The notes beneath the pieces were generated by a model. That model made no database searches and was not told the origin of the DNA. It saw only the letters and a list, made by a program, of their open reading frames with translations. From assembly GCF_001422885.1 (NCBI RefSeq), contig NZ_LMMZ01000038.1:186001-250000 (forward strand): a stretch of DNA of 64,000 bases. The letters are read 5' to 3'. Of the stretch, positions 10,431 to 19,477 are shown piece after piece. Origin of the DNA: Methylobacterium sp. Leaf104 (GTDB taxonomy: Bacteria; Pseudomonadota; Alphaproteobacteria; Rhizobiales; Beijerinckiaceae). Made by a program: the position numbers and the translations under genes. Each line of letters opens with the position of its first letter. Within the stretch, counting starts at the first letter, position 1.

Positions 10431-10893
10431 CGGACTCCACCCGGCTGGTGCGGACCGCCGGAACGCGGCGGGCCGTCTGCTGGTGGCGTCTCTATACACG
10501 GCCTCGCACGGGAGCGCGCGCGCCGAAAGTGACGGTCCCACGGCATTGTCGCCGGACCTCACGCCGCAACGTCTCGATCGATTTAGTGGTATACCAGATG
10601 ACGTTCAGCCAAGCGCAGCAACGTTCGGCAAAGGAGGCCGCGCCGCAAGTCTTGCCCGGGGGCCTCGATAACAGCGATGGCGTCGCTGCTCCGTGCTCTC
10701 TCCGGGCGTTTCCTCCCTAGACTTTCGGGCGCCTGTGGGTGCCTTTATTCCGCCACAACAGGACCGCTGTCAACTGCGGTCGTGCCAGCATTCCTGCAGA
10801 AGCGTGCCGATAATTTAAGCGTGGCCGCGTGGGCCGGAAACATCGTGCCGCGTCAAGGGGTTCGCTCCTGCCCGTATCGATCGGGCCGCCGCC
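10431..10893. other. intergenic region upstream of panB
   Basis: A 463-base stretch between panB and the rhodanese-like gene. It must carry the panB promoter on the minus strand. Short ORFs on both strands resemble no family I know. I see no convincing hairpin or repeat. Confidence 0.4.
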
Positions 10894-11481
10894 TCAGCGT
10901 TGCGCTCCGACCCCGGTGCCCGCGCTCCAGGCGGCGTCCTCGGGGATCACCGTGGTGGGGTGGCGCTCCTGCCAGCCCTCGATGCCCTCGGGGAACCAGT
11001 GCACGCGGGTATAGCCCTGGAGCACCAGCCGCTTGGCCGCGTTCCAGCTGCCCCAGCACTCGGGGTGGCAGAAGGCCACGACGGCCCGGCCCTTATCGCT
11101 CCCGGTCAGCTCCGCGACGCGCTTGAGGAACAGGGCCTCGCGGGCGGGATCGAGCGGCGCGGCGCCGGCATTGGCCATCCAGACCGCGCCGGGCACCGAT
11201 CGGTGGGCCGGCAGCCAGGGCCGGTCGTCGGGAAACCCCGCCGGGCGCCGGTCGGCCAGGGAGACGTCCAGAAGCACCGGCCTGTCGCGGGCGATGAGGG
11301 CATCGAGCGCGTCGATGTCGATGACGTTCGCGCCGGCCAGGGTCGCGGGGGTGTAGCCCCGCTGCGGCCCGGTCCAGATACCGTCCGGCTCCGGCACGTT
11401 GACGGGGGAATCCGCCGGGCTCGCTGCCGCGAGGAGGAGGGCGGTCCCGGCGACCGCGAGCCGGAGGAGCCGGTGCCTCAT
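10894..11481 (-). CDS. PQQ-dependent catabolism-associated CXXCW-motif protein (rhodanese-like, exported)
   Basis: A 195-residue exported protein: signal peptide ending near LLLAAASPADS, then a rhodanese-like fold (IDIDALDALIARDRPVLLDVSLADRRP, AVVAFCHPECWGSWNAAKRLVLQGYTRVHWFPEGIEGWQ). The CHPECW segment is the family's conserved cysteine-Trp motif (TIGR03865). Genes of this family accompany PQQ-dependent alcohol dehydrogenases; the biochemical role is unsettled but is thought to involve periplasmic electron or sulfur relay. It is last in a three-gene minus-strand operon, 13 bases after the SoxYZ-like gene. No quinoprotein dehydrogenase is in the window. Confidence 0.87.
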   Translation of the reverse strand: MRHRLLRLAVAGTALLLAAASPADSPVNVPEPDGIWTGPQRGYTPATLAGANVIDIDALDALIARDRPVLLDVSLADRRPAGFPDDRPWLPAHRSVPGAVWMANAGAAPLDPAREALFLKRVAELTGSDKGRAVVAFCHPECWGSWNAAKRLVLQGYTRVHWFPEGIEGWQERHPTTVIPEDAAWSAGTGVGAQR

Positions 11482-11494
11482 CGCCCCGACCCGT

Positions 11495-12346
11495 TCAGTT
11501 CGTGGCGCTCGGCGCGGTGAAGCTGTGCTCCCAGCGGCCGTTCTGGTTGTCGGTGGCCACCACCCTGATCGGGCCCTGGCCCGCCGGCTGCAAGCCGAAA
11601 TTGATCACCGGATTCGAGGCGATCGAGATGTCGCCGTCGAGGGTCAGCACGGCCTGGTCCCCGCGGGTGATCGCGACCTTGTTGATGTAGCGGGCCGGGG
11701 TGTAGTCGCGGGTGATCTGGTTCATCTGCATGCCGCTGAAGTTCGGATGGCGGATCATCAGGGTCGCCTCCACCGGGCGCCCGGGCTGCGCCTCCGCGAA
11801 TCTCAGCTTCATGTCGCCCATGCCCTTCATCGCCTCCTCGTCGCTCATGCCCATCGGGGCCGAGCAGCCGCCTGAGGCCTTCACGAACTTCGTCGTCTCG
11901 AAGAGCTGTCCGTCCTTGGTCTCCACCACCGCGTGGATGTTGGTGTAGTTGTTCACCCGCACCCGCAGCTTGATCTCGCCGGCATCCGCCCCCGGGCCGA
12001 AGGTGATGTGGGCGGCATAGGGCGAGGGGTTGTCGTCGATGACGAGGTGGACAGCGGCGATCCGGTCCTTCTCCGGCATGGTCAGGGTGATCGGCACCAG
12101 GGCCGCATCCATCGCCCGCACCGGGGCGTCGACCTTCACGAGACTGTCGGTCGGCGCGATCCGGCGATCCCCGAAGATCGACTTCTGGATCTCCTTCCAG
12201 CGCGCGAGGCGCTCGGCTTCGTCGTCGCTCGCACCGGCGGCGTGGACCGCGCTCGGCCGCAGCGCGGTGCCGGCGCTGGCCAGGGGCAGGGCGAGGGTCA
12301 GCGCCGCGAGGACGGAGCGGACGAGGACGGGTCTGGCTGGGCGCAT
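11495..12346 (-). CDS. quinoprotein dehydrogenase-associated SoxYZ-like carrier protein
   Basis: A 283-residue exported protein combining a SoxY-like N-terminal half and a SoxZ-like C-terminal half. The signal peptide is MRPARPVLVRSVLAALTLALPLASA. KASGGCSAPMG holds the single Cys corresponding to the carrier cysteine at the SoxY C-terminus, and MIRHPNFSGMQMN...YINKVAITRGDQAVLTLDGDISIASNPVINFGLQP is the SoxZ part. In thiosulfate oxidisers SoxYZ carries sulfur intermediates; in this family (TIGR04557) the cargo is unknown. ATG at 12346 begins the signal peptide. It is the middle gene of the quinoprotein accessory operon. Confidence 0.87.
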   Translation of the reverse strand: MRPARPVLVRSVLAALTLALPLASAGTALRPSAVHAAGASDDEAERLARWKEIQKSIFGDRRIAPTDSLVKVDAPVRAMDAALVPITLTMPEKDRIAAVHLVIDDNPSPYAAHITFGPGADAGEIKLRVRVNNYTNIHAVVETKDGQLFETTKFVKASGGCSAPMGMSDEEAMKGMGDMKLRFAEAQPGRPVEATLMIRHPNFSGMQMNQITRDYTPARYINKVAITRGDQAVLTLDGDISIASNPVINFGLQPAGQGPIRVVATDNQNGRWEHSFTAPSATN

Positions 12347-12430
12347 CACGGCGTTTCTCCCGGTGAACGATCGGCGTCGAATCTTTGCATCATCATGTGG
12401 CGCGGGCGATGCCGGGCTCAAGTTGCCGGC

Positions 12431-13399
12431 TCACTCCCATTCCAGTTCCTTGAAGGCCTGGGTGACGTTGCGGCCGTTATAGGTGTCGAAGAGGACCCAC
12501 TTGTCGCGCTCGGCCTGGCCGACGCTCTGGACCGCCTTCTCGATCGGAACGTCCGCCGCGATGGCCTTGCGGGTCTCGTCGCGCAGGGTCGTCAGGTAGC
12601 GTGTGAGGTCGTCCAGGGCGGGCGCGACGTCGACCAGCCTCGGCCCGTGGCCCGGGACCGCCTTGGTCGCCCCCATCGCGCGCAGGCGATCCACCTCCTT
12701 GAGCCAGCCCACGAGGCTGCCGTCGAGGGAAGGGATGCGGGTCACGAACAGGAGGTCGGCGGGAAACAGGATGCCGCTGGCCGAGTCGCGCATGGAGAGG
12801 TCGCAGCTCGTATGCGCGGCCCCGTGGGCGGTGAAGCGCAGGACGCGCCCGCCGAGGTCGGCCTCGGCGCCCTCCGCCACTTCCAGGGTGGGATAGACCA
12901 CGCTGCCGGCCCGGTCGGCGCCCAGGATCTCGGCGAGGCGGCCACGATAATAGTCGCCGCGCGCGTCGAGGGCGGCGCGCAGGGCGTGGTGCCCGACATA
13001 GACCGGCTTGTCCTCGGCGAAGGCCGCCGCCCCGAAGCAATGGTCGGGGTGGACGTGGGTCAGCACCACGTGGCTGATCGGCTTGTCGGTGCGCTTCCGG
13101 ATCTCCGAGCGCAGCCAGGCCCCGTCGGCGAGGCTGCCGCCCGATTCGGTGACGAGCACGGACCGCTCGCCGACGATGAATCCGACATTGGCGATGGCGT
13201 CGTCGTTCTCCGGGGTCGCCTCGGCGTCGGGACCCCGTCGGATGAAGATGCCGGGGCCGACCTCCTGCAGGTCGAAGCCCTCGGCCGAGCGCCCCAGGGT
13301 CGGCAGGCAGCACAGGCACAGGCCGCCGAACAGGGCGCCGCGCCGCGTGGTGCTCCCGCGTGACGTGCTCCAGCGCGATCCGCCGGCGTCAGCCCGCAT
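12431..13399 (-). CDS. quinoprotein relay-system zinc metallohydrolase (metallo-beta-lactamase fold)
   Basis: A 322-residue MBL-fold protein. THVHPDHCFGA (His115, His117, Asp119, His120) is the dinuclear metal motif, with further ligand candidates in TAHGAAHTSCD, FPADLLF and PGHGPRL. The N-terminus has a twin-Arg-like signal (TTRRGALFGGLCLCCLP), so export is likely. It matches the SoxH-like quinoprotein relay metallohydrolases that co-occur with the SoxYZ-like and CXXCW proteins encoded downstream. ATG at 13399 has GGAGGAC directly upstream. The TetR-type operator at 13421-13440 lies 22 bases before the start, so this first gene probably sets expression of the operon. Confidence 0.87.
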   Translation of the reverse strand: MRADAGGSRWSTSRGSTTRRGALFGGLCLCCLPTLGRSAEGFDLQEVGPGIFIRRGPDAEATPENDDAIANVGFIVGERSVLVTESGGSLADGAWLRSEIRKRTDKPISHVVLTHVHPDHCFGAAAFAEDKPVYVGHHALRAALDARGDYYRGRLAEILGADRAGSVVYPTLEVAEGAEADLGGRVLRFTAHGAAHTSCDLSMRDSASGILFPADLLFVTRIPSLDGSLVGWLKEVDRLRAMGATKAVPGHGPRLVDVAPALDDLTRYLTTLRDETRKAIAADVPIEKAVQSVGQAERDKWVLFDTYNGRNVTQAFKELEWE

Positions 13400-13420
13400 G
13401 GTCGTCCTCCGTTTTCTTGT

Positions 13421-13440
13421 TCTACCAAGTAGTAGGTAGA
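13421..13440. promoter_or_regulatory. TetR-type operator palindrome
   Basis: TCTACCAAGTAGTAGGTAGA has six-base perfect arms (TCTACC / GGTAGA) around an eight-base centre, the layout of many TetR-family operators. It lies between the divergent MBL-fold gene and the TetR gene, 22 bases from the former's start. The natural inference is repression of the accessory operon and autoregulation. Confidence 0.7.
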
Positions 13441-13550
13441 TTTCTGTCCGCGTCAACGGCATAAGCCGGGATGCCGTCCGCCGGGTGATCACGGGCTCGC
13501 GCGCGGACACGGTTGAACCGACGCGGTCGGACGACGGAGATGACGGGACG

Positions 13551-14147
13551 ATGAGGGACACCCGCGCCGAGCTGCTGCTGCAGGCCGAGACCCTGGTGCG
13601 CCGCAGGGGTTATGCCGGTTTCAGCTACGCGGACCTCGCCGGGACGGTCGGGATCCGCAAGGCGAGCATCCACCACCACTTTCCCACCAAATCCGACCTC
13701 GCCCTCGCCCTCGTGGCGGCCTACGACGCCCGCTACGACGCGGCGCTGGCCGAGATCCGCGCCGGCGAGCCGGACGCGATCGGGCGGATCGCCGCCTACG
13801 GTGCGCTCTATCTCGGCGGGGTCGAGGCGGGCCTGGGCTGCCTCTGCGCCGCCCTGGCCATCGAGGGTGACGCCCTGCCGGATTCGCTCCGCTCCGACAT
13901 CGCCCGCTTCTTCGAGAAGCACATTCGATGGCTCGAGGGCGTGCTCGCCGAAGGCGTCGCCGCAGGGTGCGTGCGCGCCTCGGCCGAGCCCGCAGCCACG
14001 GCCCGCATGGTGATCGCCGCCCTCGAAGGGGCCCTCCTCATGGAGCGCCTGCTGGCGGGGCCAGCGGGTTTTCGCGGCACGCTCACGGCGCTCTGCGACG
14101 GGCTGCGGCCCGCCGGGGTTTCATCCCGCGGGGCTGATACAATATAA
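13551..14147 (+). CDS. TetR/AcrR-family transcriptional regulator
   Basis: A 198-residue regulator. The helix-turn-helix occupies about residues 5-50 (TRAELLLQAETLVRRRGYAGFSYADLAGTVGIRKASIHHHFPTKSDLALALV), with the HHHFPTK recognition-helix ending usual for TetR proteins. The C-terminal ligand domain includes GLGCLCAALAIEGDALPDSLRSDIARFFEKHIRWLEGVLAEG, similar to TetR_C subgroups with conserved Cys. ATG at 13551 follows GGAGATGACGGGACG; the longer frame from 13485 adds 22 residues without family match. It is divergent from the quinoprotein accessory operon and probably binds the palindrome between them. Confidence 0.9.
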   Translation: MRDTRAELLLQAETLVRRRGYAGFSYADLAGTVGIRKASIHHHFPTKSDLALALVAAYDARYDAALAEIRAGEPDAIGRIAAYGALYLGGVEAGLGCLCAALAIEGDALPDSLRSDIARFFEKHIRWLEGVLAEGVAAGCVRASAEPAATARMVIAALEGALLMERLLAGPAGFRGTLTALCDGLRPAGVSSRGADTI

Positions 14148-14190
14148 CAGGCTGCAGCGACGCCTCCCGCGCCACCGACGAAGAGCCTCC

Positions 14191-15174
14191 ATGTCCGATA
14201 GCCCGAACACCGCCTCCTCGAAGATCCCCGTCACGGTGCTGACCGGCTACCTGGGCGCCGGTAAGACGACGCTCCTGAACCGCATCCTCACCGAGAACCA
14301 CGGCAAGCGCTACGCGGTGATCGTCAACGAGTTCGGCGAGATCGGCATCGACAACGACCTCATCATCGGCGCCGACGAGGAGGTGTTCGAGATGAACAAC
14401 GGCTGCGTCTGCTGCACGGTGCGCGGGGACCTGATCCGCATCATGGACGGCCTGGTGAAGCGGCGCGGCAAGTTCGACGCGATCATCGTCGAGACCACGG
14501 GCCTCGCCGATCCCGCCCCCGTCGCCCAGACCTTCTTCATCGACGAGGATGTGGGCGCGGCCGCCCGCCTCGACGCGGTGGTGACGGTGGCCGACGCCAA
14601 GTGGCTCTCGGACCGCCTCAAGGATGCGCCGGAGGCCAAGAACCAGATCGCCTTCGCGGACGTGATCCTGCTCAATAAATCCGACCTCGTGGAGGAGGCC
14701 GACCTCGCCCGGGTCGAGGGCCAGATCCGCGCGATCAACCCCTACGCCAAGGTCCATCGCACCGAGCGCTGCGCCGTGCCCCTCGAGGCGGTGCTGGAGC
14801 GCAACGCCTTCGACCTCGGCCGCATCCTCGACATCGAGCCCGACTTCCTCGAGGAGGGCCACCACCATCACCACGACGACGACATGCAGTCGGTCTCGGC
14901 CAGCATCGACGGGCCGGTGGACCCGGAGAAGTTCATGCCCTGGATCTCGACCCTGACTCAGGTCCAGGGCCCCGATATCCTGCGCTGCAAGGGTATCGTC
15001 GCCTTCCCGAACGAGCCGCAGCGCTTCGTCTTCCAGGGCGTGCACCAGATCCTCGACGGCGATCTCCAGGGGCCCTGGAAGGACGACGAGCCCCGTGTCT
15101 CGCGGGTGGTCTTCATCGGCCGCAAGCTCGATCCGGCGGAGATCCGCGCCGGCTTCGAGGCTTGCCGGGCCTGA
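14191..15174 (+). CDS. COG0523-family GTPase (CobW/YjiA/ZNG1-like metallochaperone)
   Basis: A 327-residue P-loop GTPase thought to deliver metal ions to target proteins. Walker A is GYLGAGKTT (residues 19-27), the metal-binding CVCC motif is at 72-75 within NNGCVCCTVRGD, ETTGLADP is the switch region, and LLNKSDLV the guanine-specificity NKxD. A His/Asp-rich loop (HHHHH DDD) near residue 228 precedes the CobW C-terminal domain (QGPDILRCKGIVAFP...PWKDDEPRVSRVVFIGRKLD). The metal is likely zinc or cobalt but cannot be settled from this context, since no cobalamin or zinc-responsive genes flank it. Confidence 0.9.
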   Translation: MSDSPNTASSKIPVTVLTGYLGAGKTTLLNRILTENHGKRYAVIVNEFGEIGIDNDLIIGADEEVFEMNNGCVCCTVRGDLIRIMDGLVKRRGKFDAIIVETTGLADPAPVAQTFFIDEDVGAAARLDAVVTVADAKWLSDRLKDAPEAKNQIAFADVILLNKSDLVEEADLARVEGQIRAINPYAKVHRTERCAVPLEAVLERNAFDLGRILDIEPDFLEEGHHHHHDDDMQSVSASIDGPVDPEKFMPWISTLTQVQGPDILRCKGIVAFPNEPQRFVFQGVHQILDGDLQGPWKDDEPRVSRVVFIGRKLDPAEIRAGFEACRA

Positions 15175-15297
15175 CCGGGACAGGGCATCCGCGCCGGCGC
15201 TGAACCGATCGCGGAGTGGGGCATTGTCCGTGCGGCCGCCGCGCTCCCGCCGCGGGGCGCGGCGATGCCGGATGCGTCCCCCGATCGGAACCCCGCC

Positions 15298-15540
15298 ATG
15301 ACCCTGCGCCGAACCCGACTGCGTCTTGCCGGCCTGACCGGCATCCTCTGCGCCGCGCCCCTGCTCCTCGCTTCGGGTGCGATCGCCGGACCGGCGCAGT
15401 CCTACCAATTCCAGCAACGCGGCGCCGCACGGGCCTGTCCGCCGCCGCTCAAGTTCGCGGCCGGCGCCTGCGTCCGGCAATGTCCCGCGGGCTACCGCGA
15501 CACCGGCCGCACCTGCCGCTTCAAGTCCATGCGCCGCTAG
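15298..15540 (+). CDS. small exported cysteine-containing protein
   Basis: An 80-residue protein with a signal peptide (MTLRRTRLRLAGLTGILCAAPLLLASGAIA) and a short mature part with four cysteines: ACPPPLKFAAGACVRQCPAGYRDTGRTC. The spacing suggests two disulfides in the periplasm, and the ACVRQCPAGYRDTG pattern resembles small secreted Cys-rich proteins of Hyphomicrobiales. Function unknown. ATG at 15298 is the first residue of the signal; an in-frame ATG at 15265 would add 11 residues. It lies just before the division cluster but is separated from ftsW by about 175 bases. Confidence 0.7.
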   Translation: MTLRRTRLRLAGLTGILCAAPLLLASGAIAGPAQSYQFQQRGAARACPPPLKFAAGACVRQCPAGYRDTGRTCRFKSMRR

Positions 15541-15716
15541 GGTGGAGCGGGGCCGGACCTGCCGCCATCGGGCGCGCCCGCTCCCGCCCAAACGCCGTTC
15601 CCGCAACACTTGGTTTACCATTCCGGCAGAGGATTGTGTCCGTGCCGGCGTGACGCTGCCGGTCGCGTTCGGCTGCCCGGTCCGGGCGCCGTGAGGTCCC
15701 GGAGAGCGCTGATCCC

Positions 15717-16883
15717 ATGATGTCCCGCGCCGAACGCACGCCCCTGACGGACTGGTGGTGGACCGTCGACCGCGGCCTGCTCGCCGGGCTGGGGGCGCTC
15801 ATGGTGGCGGGCCTCGTCTTCCTCATGGGCGGCGGGCCGCCGGTGGCCGAGAAGATCGGCCTGCCGACCTTCCACTTCCTCAACCGGCAGGCCCTCTACC
15901 TCGCGCCCACGATCCTCATCATCGTCGGCGTGTCCTTCCTGTCCCTGCGCCACATCCGGCGCGTCGCGCTCTTCACCTGGATGATGGGCGTCGCGCTCTG
16001 CATCCTGGCGAGCAAGTTCGGGCCGGAGATCAAGGGCGCCCATCGCTGGATCCAGTTCGGCGCCATCGGCATCCAGCCCTCGGAATTCGTGAAGCCCGCC
16101 TTCGTGGTGGTGGCGGCCTGGGCCTTCTCGGAAGGCGCACAGCGCCGCGACATGCCGGGCGGCCTGCTGGCGATCCTGCTCCTGCCGGTCACCATCGTGC
16201 CCCTCGTGCTGCAGCCCGATTTCGGCCAGACCATGCTCATCACCATCGTGTGGTGCGCGCTCTTCTTCGTGGCCGGCCTGCACTGGTTCTGGGTCGCGGG
16301 CCTCGGCGCCGGCGGCCTGATCGGCGTCGCCGCCGCCTACCGCTTCCTGCACCACGTCCGCGAGCGCATCGACCGCTTCCTCGACAGCGATTCCGGCGAC
16401 AACTTCCAGGGCTACTGGGCGCGGCAATCCTTCAATTCCGGCGGCTGGTTCGGCACCGGCCCGGGGGAGGGCGTCGCCAAGCGCCACCTGCCCGACGCCC
16501 ATACCGACTTCATCTTCTCGGTGACGGGCGAGGAGTTCGGCACCATCGTCTGCCTCGGGCTCGTGCTGCTGTTCGCCTACATCGTCATGCGTGGCCTCAA
16601 GCTGGCCCGCCGCACCGACGACACGTTCTCGCGTCTGGCGATCACCGGCCTGACCACCCTGTTCGGCCTTCAGGCCTGCATCAACATGGCGGTGAACGTC
16701 CGGCTGATGCCCGCCAAGGGCATGACGCTGCCCTTCGTCTCCTACGGCGGCTCCTCGCTGATCTCGCTGGCGCTGGGCATGGGTTTCCTCGTGGCCTTGA
16801 CCCGCAAGCGCCCCCGGACCACCACCCTGAGCCAGAAGCCGCCGGGCACCGCGCCGGCGACCATCGCCGGAGTGATGCGTTGA
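15717..16883 (+). CDS. ftsW: peptidoglycan glycosyltransferase / division protein FtsW
   Basis: A polytopic SEDS-family inner-membrane protein of 388 residues that polymerises lipid II at the septum together with FtsI. About ten hydrophobic segments are visible. Family signatures include GAHRWIQFGAIGIQPSEFVKPAFVVVAAW (the periplasmic loop with the catalytic-region Asp/Glu equivalents), QPDFGQTMLI, ARQSFNSGGWFGTGPGEGVAKRHLPDAHTDFIFSVTGEEFG and the C-terminal LMPAKGMTLPFVSYGGSSLISLALGMGFLVAL. The stop overlaps the murG start, indicating translational coupling. It is the first gene of the division cluster in this window. Confidence 0.96.
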   Translation: MMSRAERTPLTDWWWTVDRGLLAGLGALMVAGLVFLMGGGPPVAEKIGLPTFHFLNRQALYLAPTILIIVGVSFLSLRHIRRVALFTWMMGVALCILASKFGPEIKGAHRWIQFGAIGIQPSEFVKPAFVVVAAWAFSEGAQRRDMPGGLLAILLLPVTIVPLVLQPDFGQTMLITIVWCALFFVAGLHWFWVAGLGAGGLIGVAAAYRFLHHVRERIDRFLDSDSGDNFQGYWARQSFNSGGWFGTGPGEGVAKRHLPDAHTDFIFSVTGEEFGTIVCLGLVLLFAYIVMRGLKLARRTDDTFSRLAITGLTTLFGLQACINMAVNVRLMPAKGMTLPFVSYGGSSLISLALGMGFLVALTRKRPRTTTLSQKPPGTAPATIAGVMR

Positions 16884-17989
16884 CCGTTGCGACCGCCACG
16901 ATCCTGCTCTGCGCCGGTGGCACGGGCGGGCACCTGTTTCCCGCCGAGAGCCTGGCGCATGCCCTGCGCGCCCGCGGCGTGCGGGTCGTGCTGGCCACCG
17001 ATGCCCGGGTGGATTCCATCGCCGCCGGCTTCCCGGCCTCCGAGATCGTCACCATCGCGTCGGCGACGCCGTCCGGCCGTTCCCTGATCAAGCGCGGCAC
17101 CGCCCTCCTCACCCTGGGGCGCGGCTTCGGCGTCGCCGCGCGGCAGATCAAGCGCATCAACCCGGCCGCCATCGTGGGTTTCGGCGGCTACCCCACCGTG
17201 CCGCCGATGCTGGCCGGGCAGATCCTGCGCGTGCCGACCGTCCTGCACGAGCAGAACGCCGTGATGGGTCGGGCCAACGCCTTCCTGGCCCGGGGGGCGC
17301 GGGCGATCGCCACCGGCTTCCGGGAGGTCCGCGGCGTGCCGGTCAAGGCCCTCGCGCCCCGGACCCACACCGGCAACCCCCTGCGCCCGGCGGTGCTCGA
17401 GGCCGCGAAGGTCGCCTACCCGCCGGCCGTGGCCGGCGATCCCCTGCACCTCCTCGTCTTCGGCGGCAGCCAGGGCGCCCGGGTGATGGGCGAGGTCGTG
17501 CCCACGGCCCTCGCCAACCTGCCCGCCGACCTGCGCGCCCGCCTCCGCCTGGTGCAGCAGGTGCGGGCCGAGGACCTGACCCAGGTCCAGAACATCTATC
17601 TCGGCCTGGGGCTCGCCGGCTTCGAGGCCGCGCCCTTCTTCAAGGACCTGCCGGCCCACATGGCGGCGGCCCACCTCGTCATCGGGCGATCGGGCGCCTC
17701 GACGGTCTCGGAGCTCGCCGCCATCGGCCGGCCCGCCATCCTGGTGCCGCTGCCCGGTGCCCTCGACCAGGACCAGGCCGCCAACGCCGCGACGCTCGCC
17801 GCCATCGGCGCCGCCCAGGCGATCCCGCAATCCGCCTTCACCCCGGACCGCCTCACGGCGGAGCTCGTGGATCTCTTCACCAATCCCGAAAAATTGACCG
17901 CGGCGGCCTCAGCCGCCAAAAGCGCTGGAATTCACGACGCCGCCGAGCGGCTGGCCGACATCGTCATCGCGACGGCGGCGAACCCTTGA
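16880..17989 (+). CDS. murG: UDP-N-acetylglucosamine--N-acetylmuramyl-(pentapeptide) pyrophosphoryl-undecaprenol N-acetylglucosamine transferase
   Basis: Adds GlcNAc to lipid I to make lipid II at the inner face of the cytoplasmic membrane. The 369-residue GT28 protein shows LLCAGGTGGHLFPA near the start, IVGFGGYPTVPPMLAG, HEQNAVMGRAN, FGGSQGARV and the donor site GRSGASTVSELAAIGRPAILVPLPGALDQDQAANA. No ATG is available in frame; TTG at 16880 overlaps the ftsW stop as TTGA and gives the normal length, so a TTG start with coupling is most likely. Confidence 0.95.
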   Translation: MTVATATILLCAGGTGGHLFPAESLAHALRARGVRVVLATDARVDSIAAGFPASEIVTIASATPSGRSLIKRGTALLTLGRGFGVAARQIKRINPAAIVGFGGYPTVPPMLAGQILRVPTVLHEQNAVMGRANAFLARGARAIATGFREVRGVPVKALAPRTHTGNPLRPAVLEAAKVAYPPAVAGDPLHLLVFGGSQGARVMGEVVPTALANLPADLRARLRLVQQVRAEDLTQVQNIYLGLGLAGFEAAPFFKDLPAHMAAAHLVIGRSGASTVSELAAIGRPAILVPLPGALDQDQAANAATLAAIGAAQAIPQSAFTPDRLTAELVDLFTNPEKLTAAASAAKSAGIHDAAERLADIVIATAANP

Positions 17990-18060
17990 GCCCTTCCGCC
18001 CGGTAGATCCCGTCGGCGCCGATCCGTCCGCGTCCGACGCCCCTGAGACTGGTCCTTCCC

Positions 18061-19476
18061 ATGAAGCTGCCCGACAAGCTCGGTCCCATCCACTTCATCG
18101 GCATCGGTGGCATCGGCATGTCCGGCATCGCCGAGGTGATGCACAACCTCGGCTATACCGTGCAGGGGTCGGACGCCAACGACAACGCCAATGTCCGGCG
18201 CCTGGCCGAGAAGGGCATGCGAACCTTCATCGGCCACGAGGCCGGCAACGTCGAGGAGGCCGCCCTCGTGGTGGTCTCCACCGCGATCCGGCGCGACAAC
18301 CCGGAACTGGTCGCCGCCCGCGAGCGCCGCCTGCCGGTGGTGCGCCGGGCCGAAATGCTGGCCGAGCTGATGCGCTTCAAGTCCTGCGTCGCCATCGCGG
18401 GCACGCACGGCAAGACCACGACGACCTCCCTCGTCGCCACCCTGCTCGATGCCGGCAATCTCGACCCCACCGTGATCAACGGCGGCATCATCAACGCCTA
18501 CGGCACCAACGCCCGCATGGGCGAGGGCGAGTGGATGGTGGTGGAGGCCGACGAATCCGACGGCACCTTCCTCAAGCTGCCGGCGGACGTGGCCATCGTC
18601 ACCAACATCGACCCGGAGCACCTCGACCATTTCGGCTCGTTCGACGCGGTCAAGGACGCCTTCCGACGCTTCATCGACAACATCCCGTTCTACGGCTTCG
18701 CCGTGATGTGCATCGACCACCCGATCGTGCAGGACCTCGTCGGCCATATCGAGGACCGCCGCATCATCACCTACGGCGAGAACCCGCAGGCGGATGTCCG
18801 CCTCATCGACGTGGACCTGCGCGGCGGCCAGAGCCGCTTCCGCGTGATGATCCGCGACCGGCGCCCGGGCTTCCGCCTGGAGATGGAGGATCTCGTCCTG
18901 CCGATGCCGGGCAAGCACAACGCCCTGAACGCCACCGCGGCGCTGGCCGTCGCGCACGAGCTCGGCGTCGAGCCCGAGGCGATCCGCAAGGCGCTGGCGG
19001 GCTTCGGCGGCGTCAAGCGCCGCTTCACCAAGACGGGTGAGTGGAACGGCGCGCTGATCTTCGACGATTACGGACACCATCCGGTGGAGATCAAGGCGGT
19101 GCTGAAGGCCGCCCGCGCCTCCACCGAGAGCAACGTCATCGCCATCGTCCAGCCGCACCGCTACACGCGCCTCGCTTCGCTGTTCGACGATTTCTGCACC
19201 TGCTTCAACGATGCCGACACGGTCATCGTCGCCCCCGTCTACGCGGCGGGCGAGGCCCCGATCGAGGGCATGGACCGCGACGGCCTCGTTTCGGGCCTGA
19301 AGTCGCGCGGCCATCGCGACGCCATCGCGCTGCAGCGTTCCGAGGATCTGGCCGGCATCGTCGCCGGCCGCGCCAAGCCCGGCGACTACGTGGTCTGCCT
19401 CGGCGCCGGCAACATCACGCAATGGGCCTACGCCCTGCCGGGCGAACTCGCCGCGCTGGACGGCGTGAAGGCGTGA
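18061..19476 (+). CDS. murC: UDP-N-acetylmuramate--L-alanine ligase
   Basis: ATP-dependent cytoplasmic ligase that adds the first amino acid (L-Ala) of the peptidoglycan stem peptide. The 471 residues start with the Rossmann [14 protein letters not shown], contain the ATP loop [18 protein letters not shown] (about residues 116-133), [24 protein letters not shown] and the ligase core [17 protein letters not shown] and [15 protein letters not shown]. Length is standard. It follows murG by 71 bases. The next 370 bases hold a decayed DUF559 gene before murB. Confidence 0.96.
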   Translation: MKLPDKLGPIHFIGIGGIGMSGIAEVMHNLGYTVQGSDANDNANVRRLAEKGMRTFIGHEAGNVEEAALVVVSTAIRRDNPELVAARERRLPVVRRAEMLAELMRFKSCVAIAGTHGKTTTTSLVATLLDAGNLDPTVINGGIINAYGTNARMGEGEWMVVEADESDGTFLKLPADVAIVTNIDPEHLDHFGSFDAVKDAFRRFIDNIPFYGFAVMCIDHPIVQDLVGHIEDRRIITYGENPQADVRLIDVDLRGGQSRFRVMIRDRRPGFRLEMEDLVLPMPGKHNALNATAALAVAHELGVEPEAIRKALAGFGGVKRRFTKTGEWNGALIFDDYGHHPVEIKAVLKAARASTESNVIAIVQPHRYTRLASLFDDFCTCFNDADTVIVAPVYAAGEAPIEGMDRDGLVSGLKSRGHRDAIALQRSEDLAGIVAGRAKPGDYVVCLGAGNITQWAYALPGELAALDGVKA

Positions 19477-19477
19477 G

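Noticed and set aside
10600-10720. short frame with AKEAAPQVLPGG resembling the start of a PLP-enzyme
   Set aside because: The likeness is limited to a few residues and the frame ends at once; probably chance.
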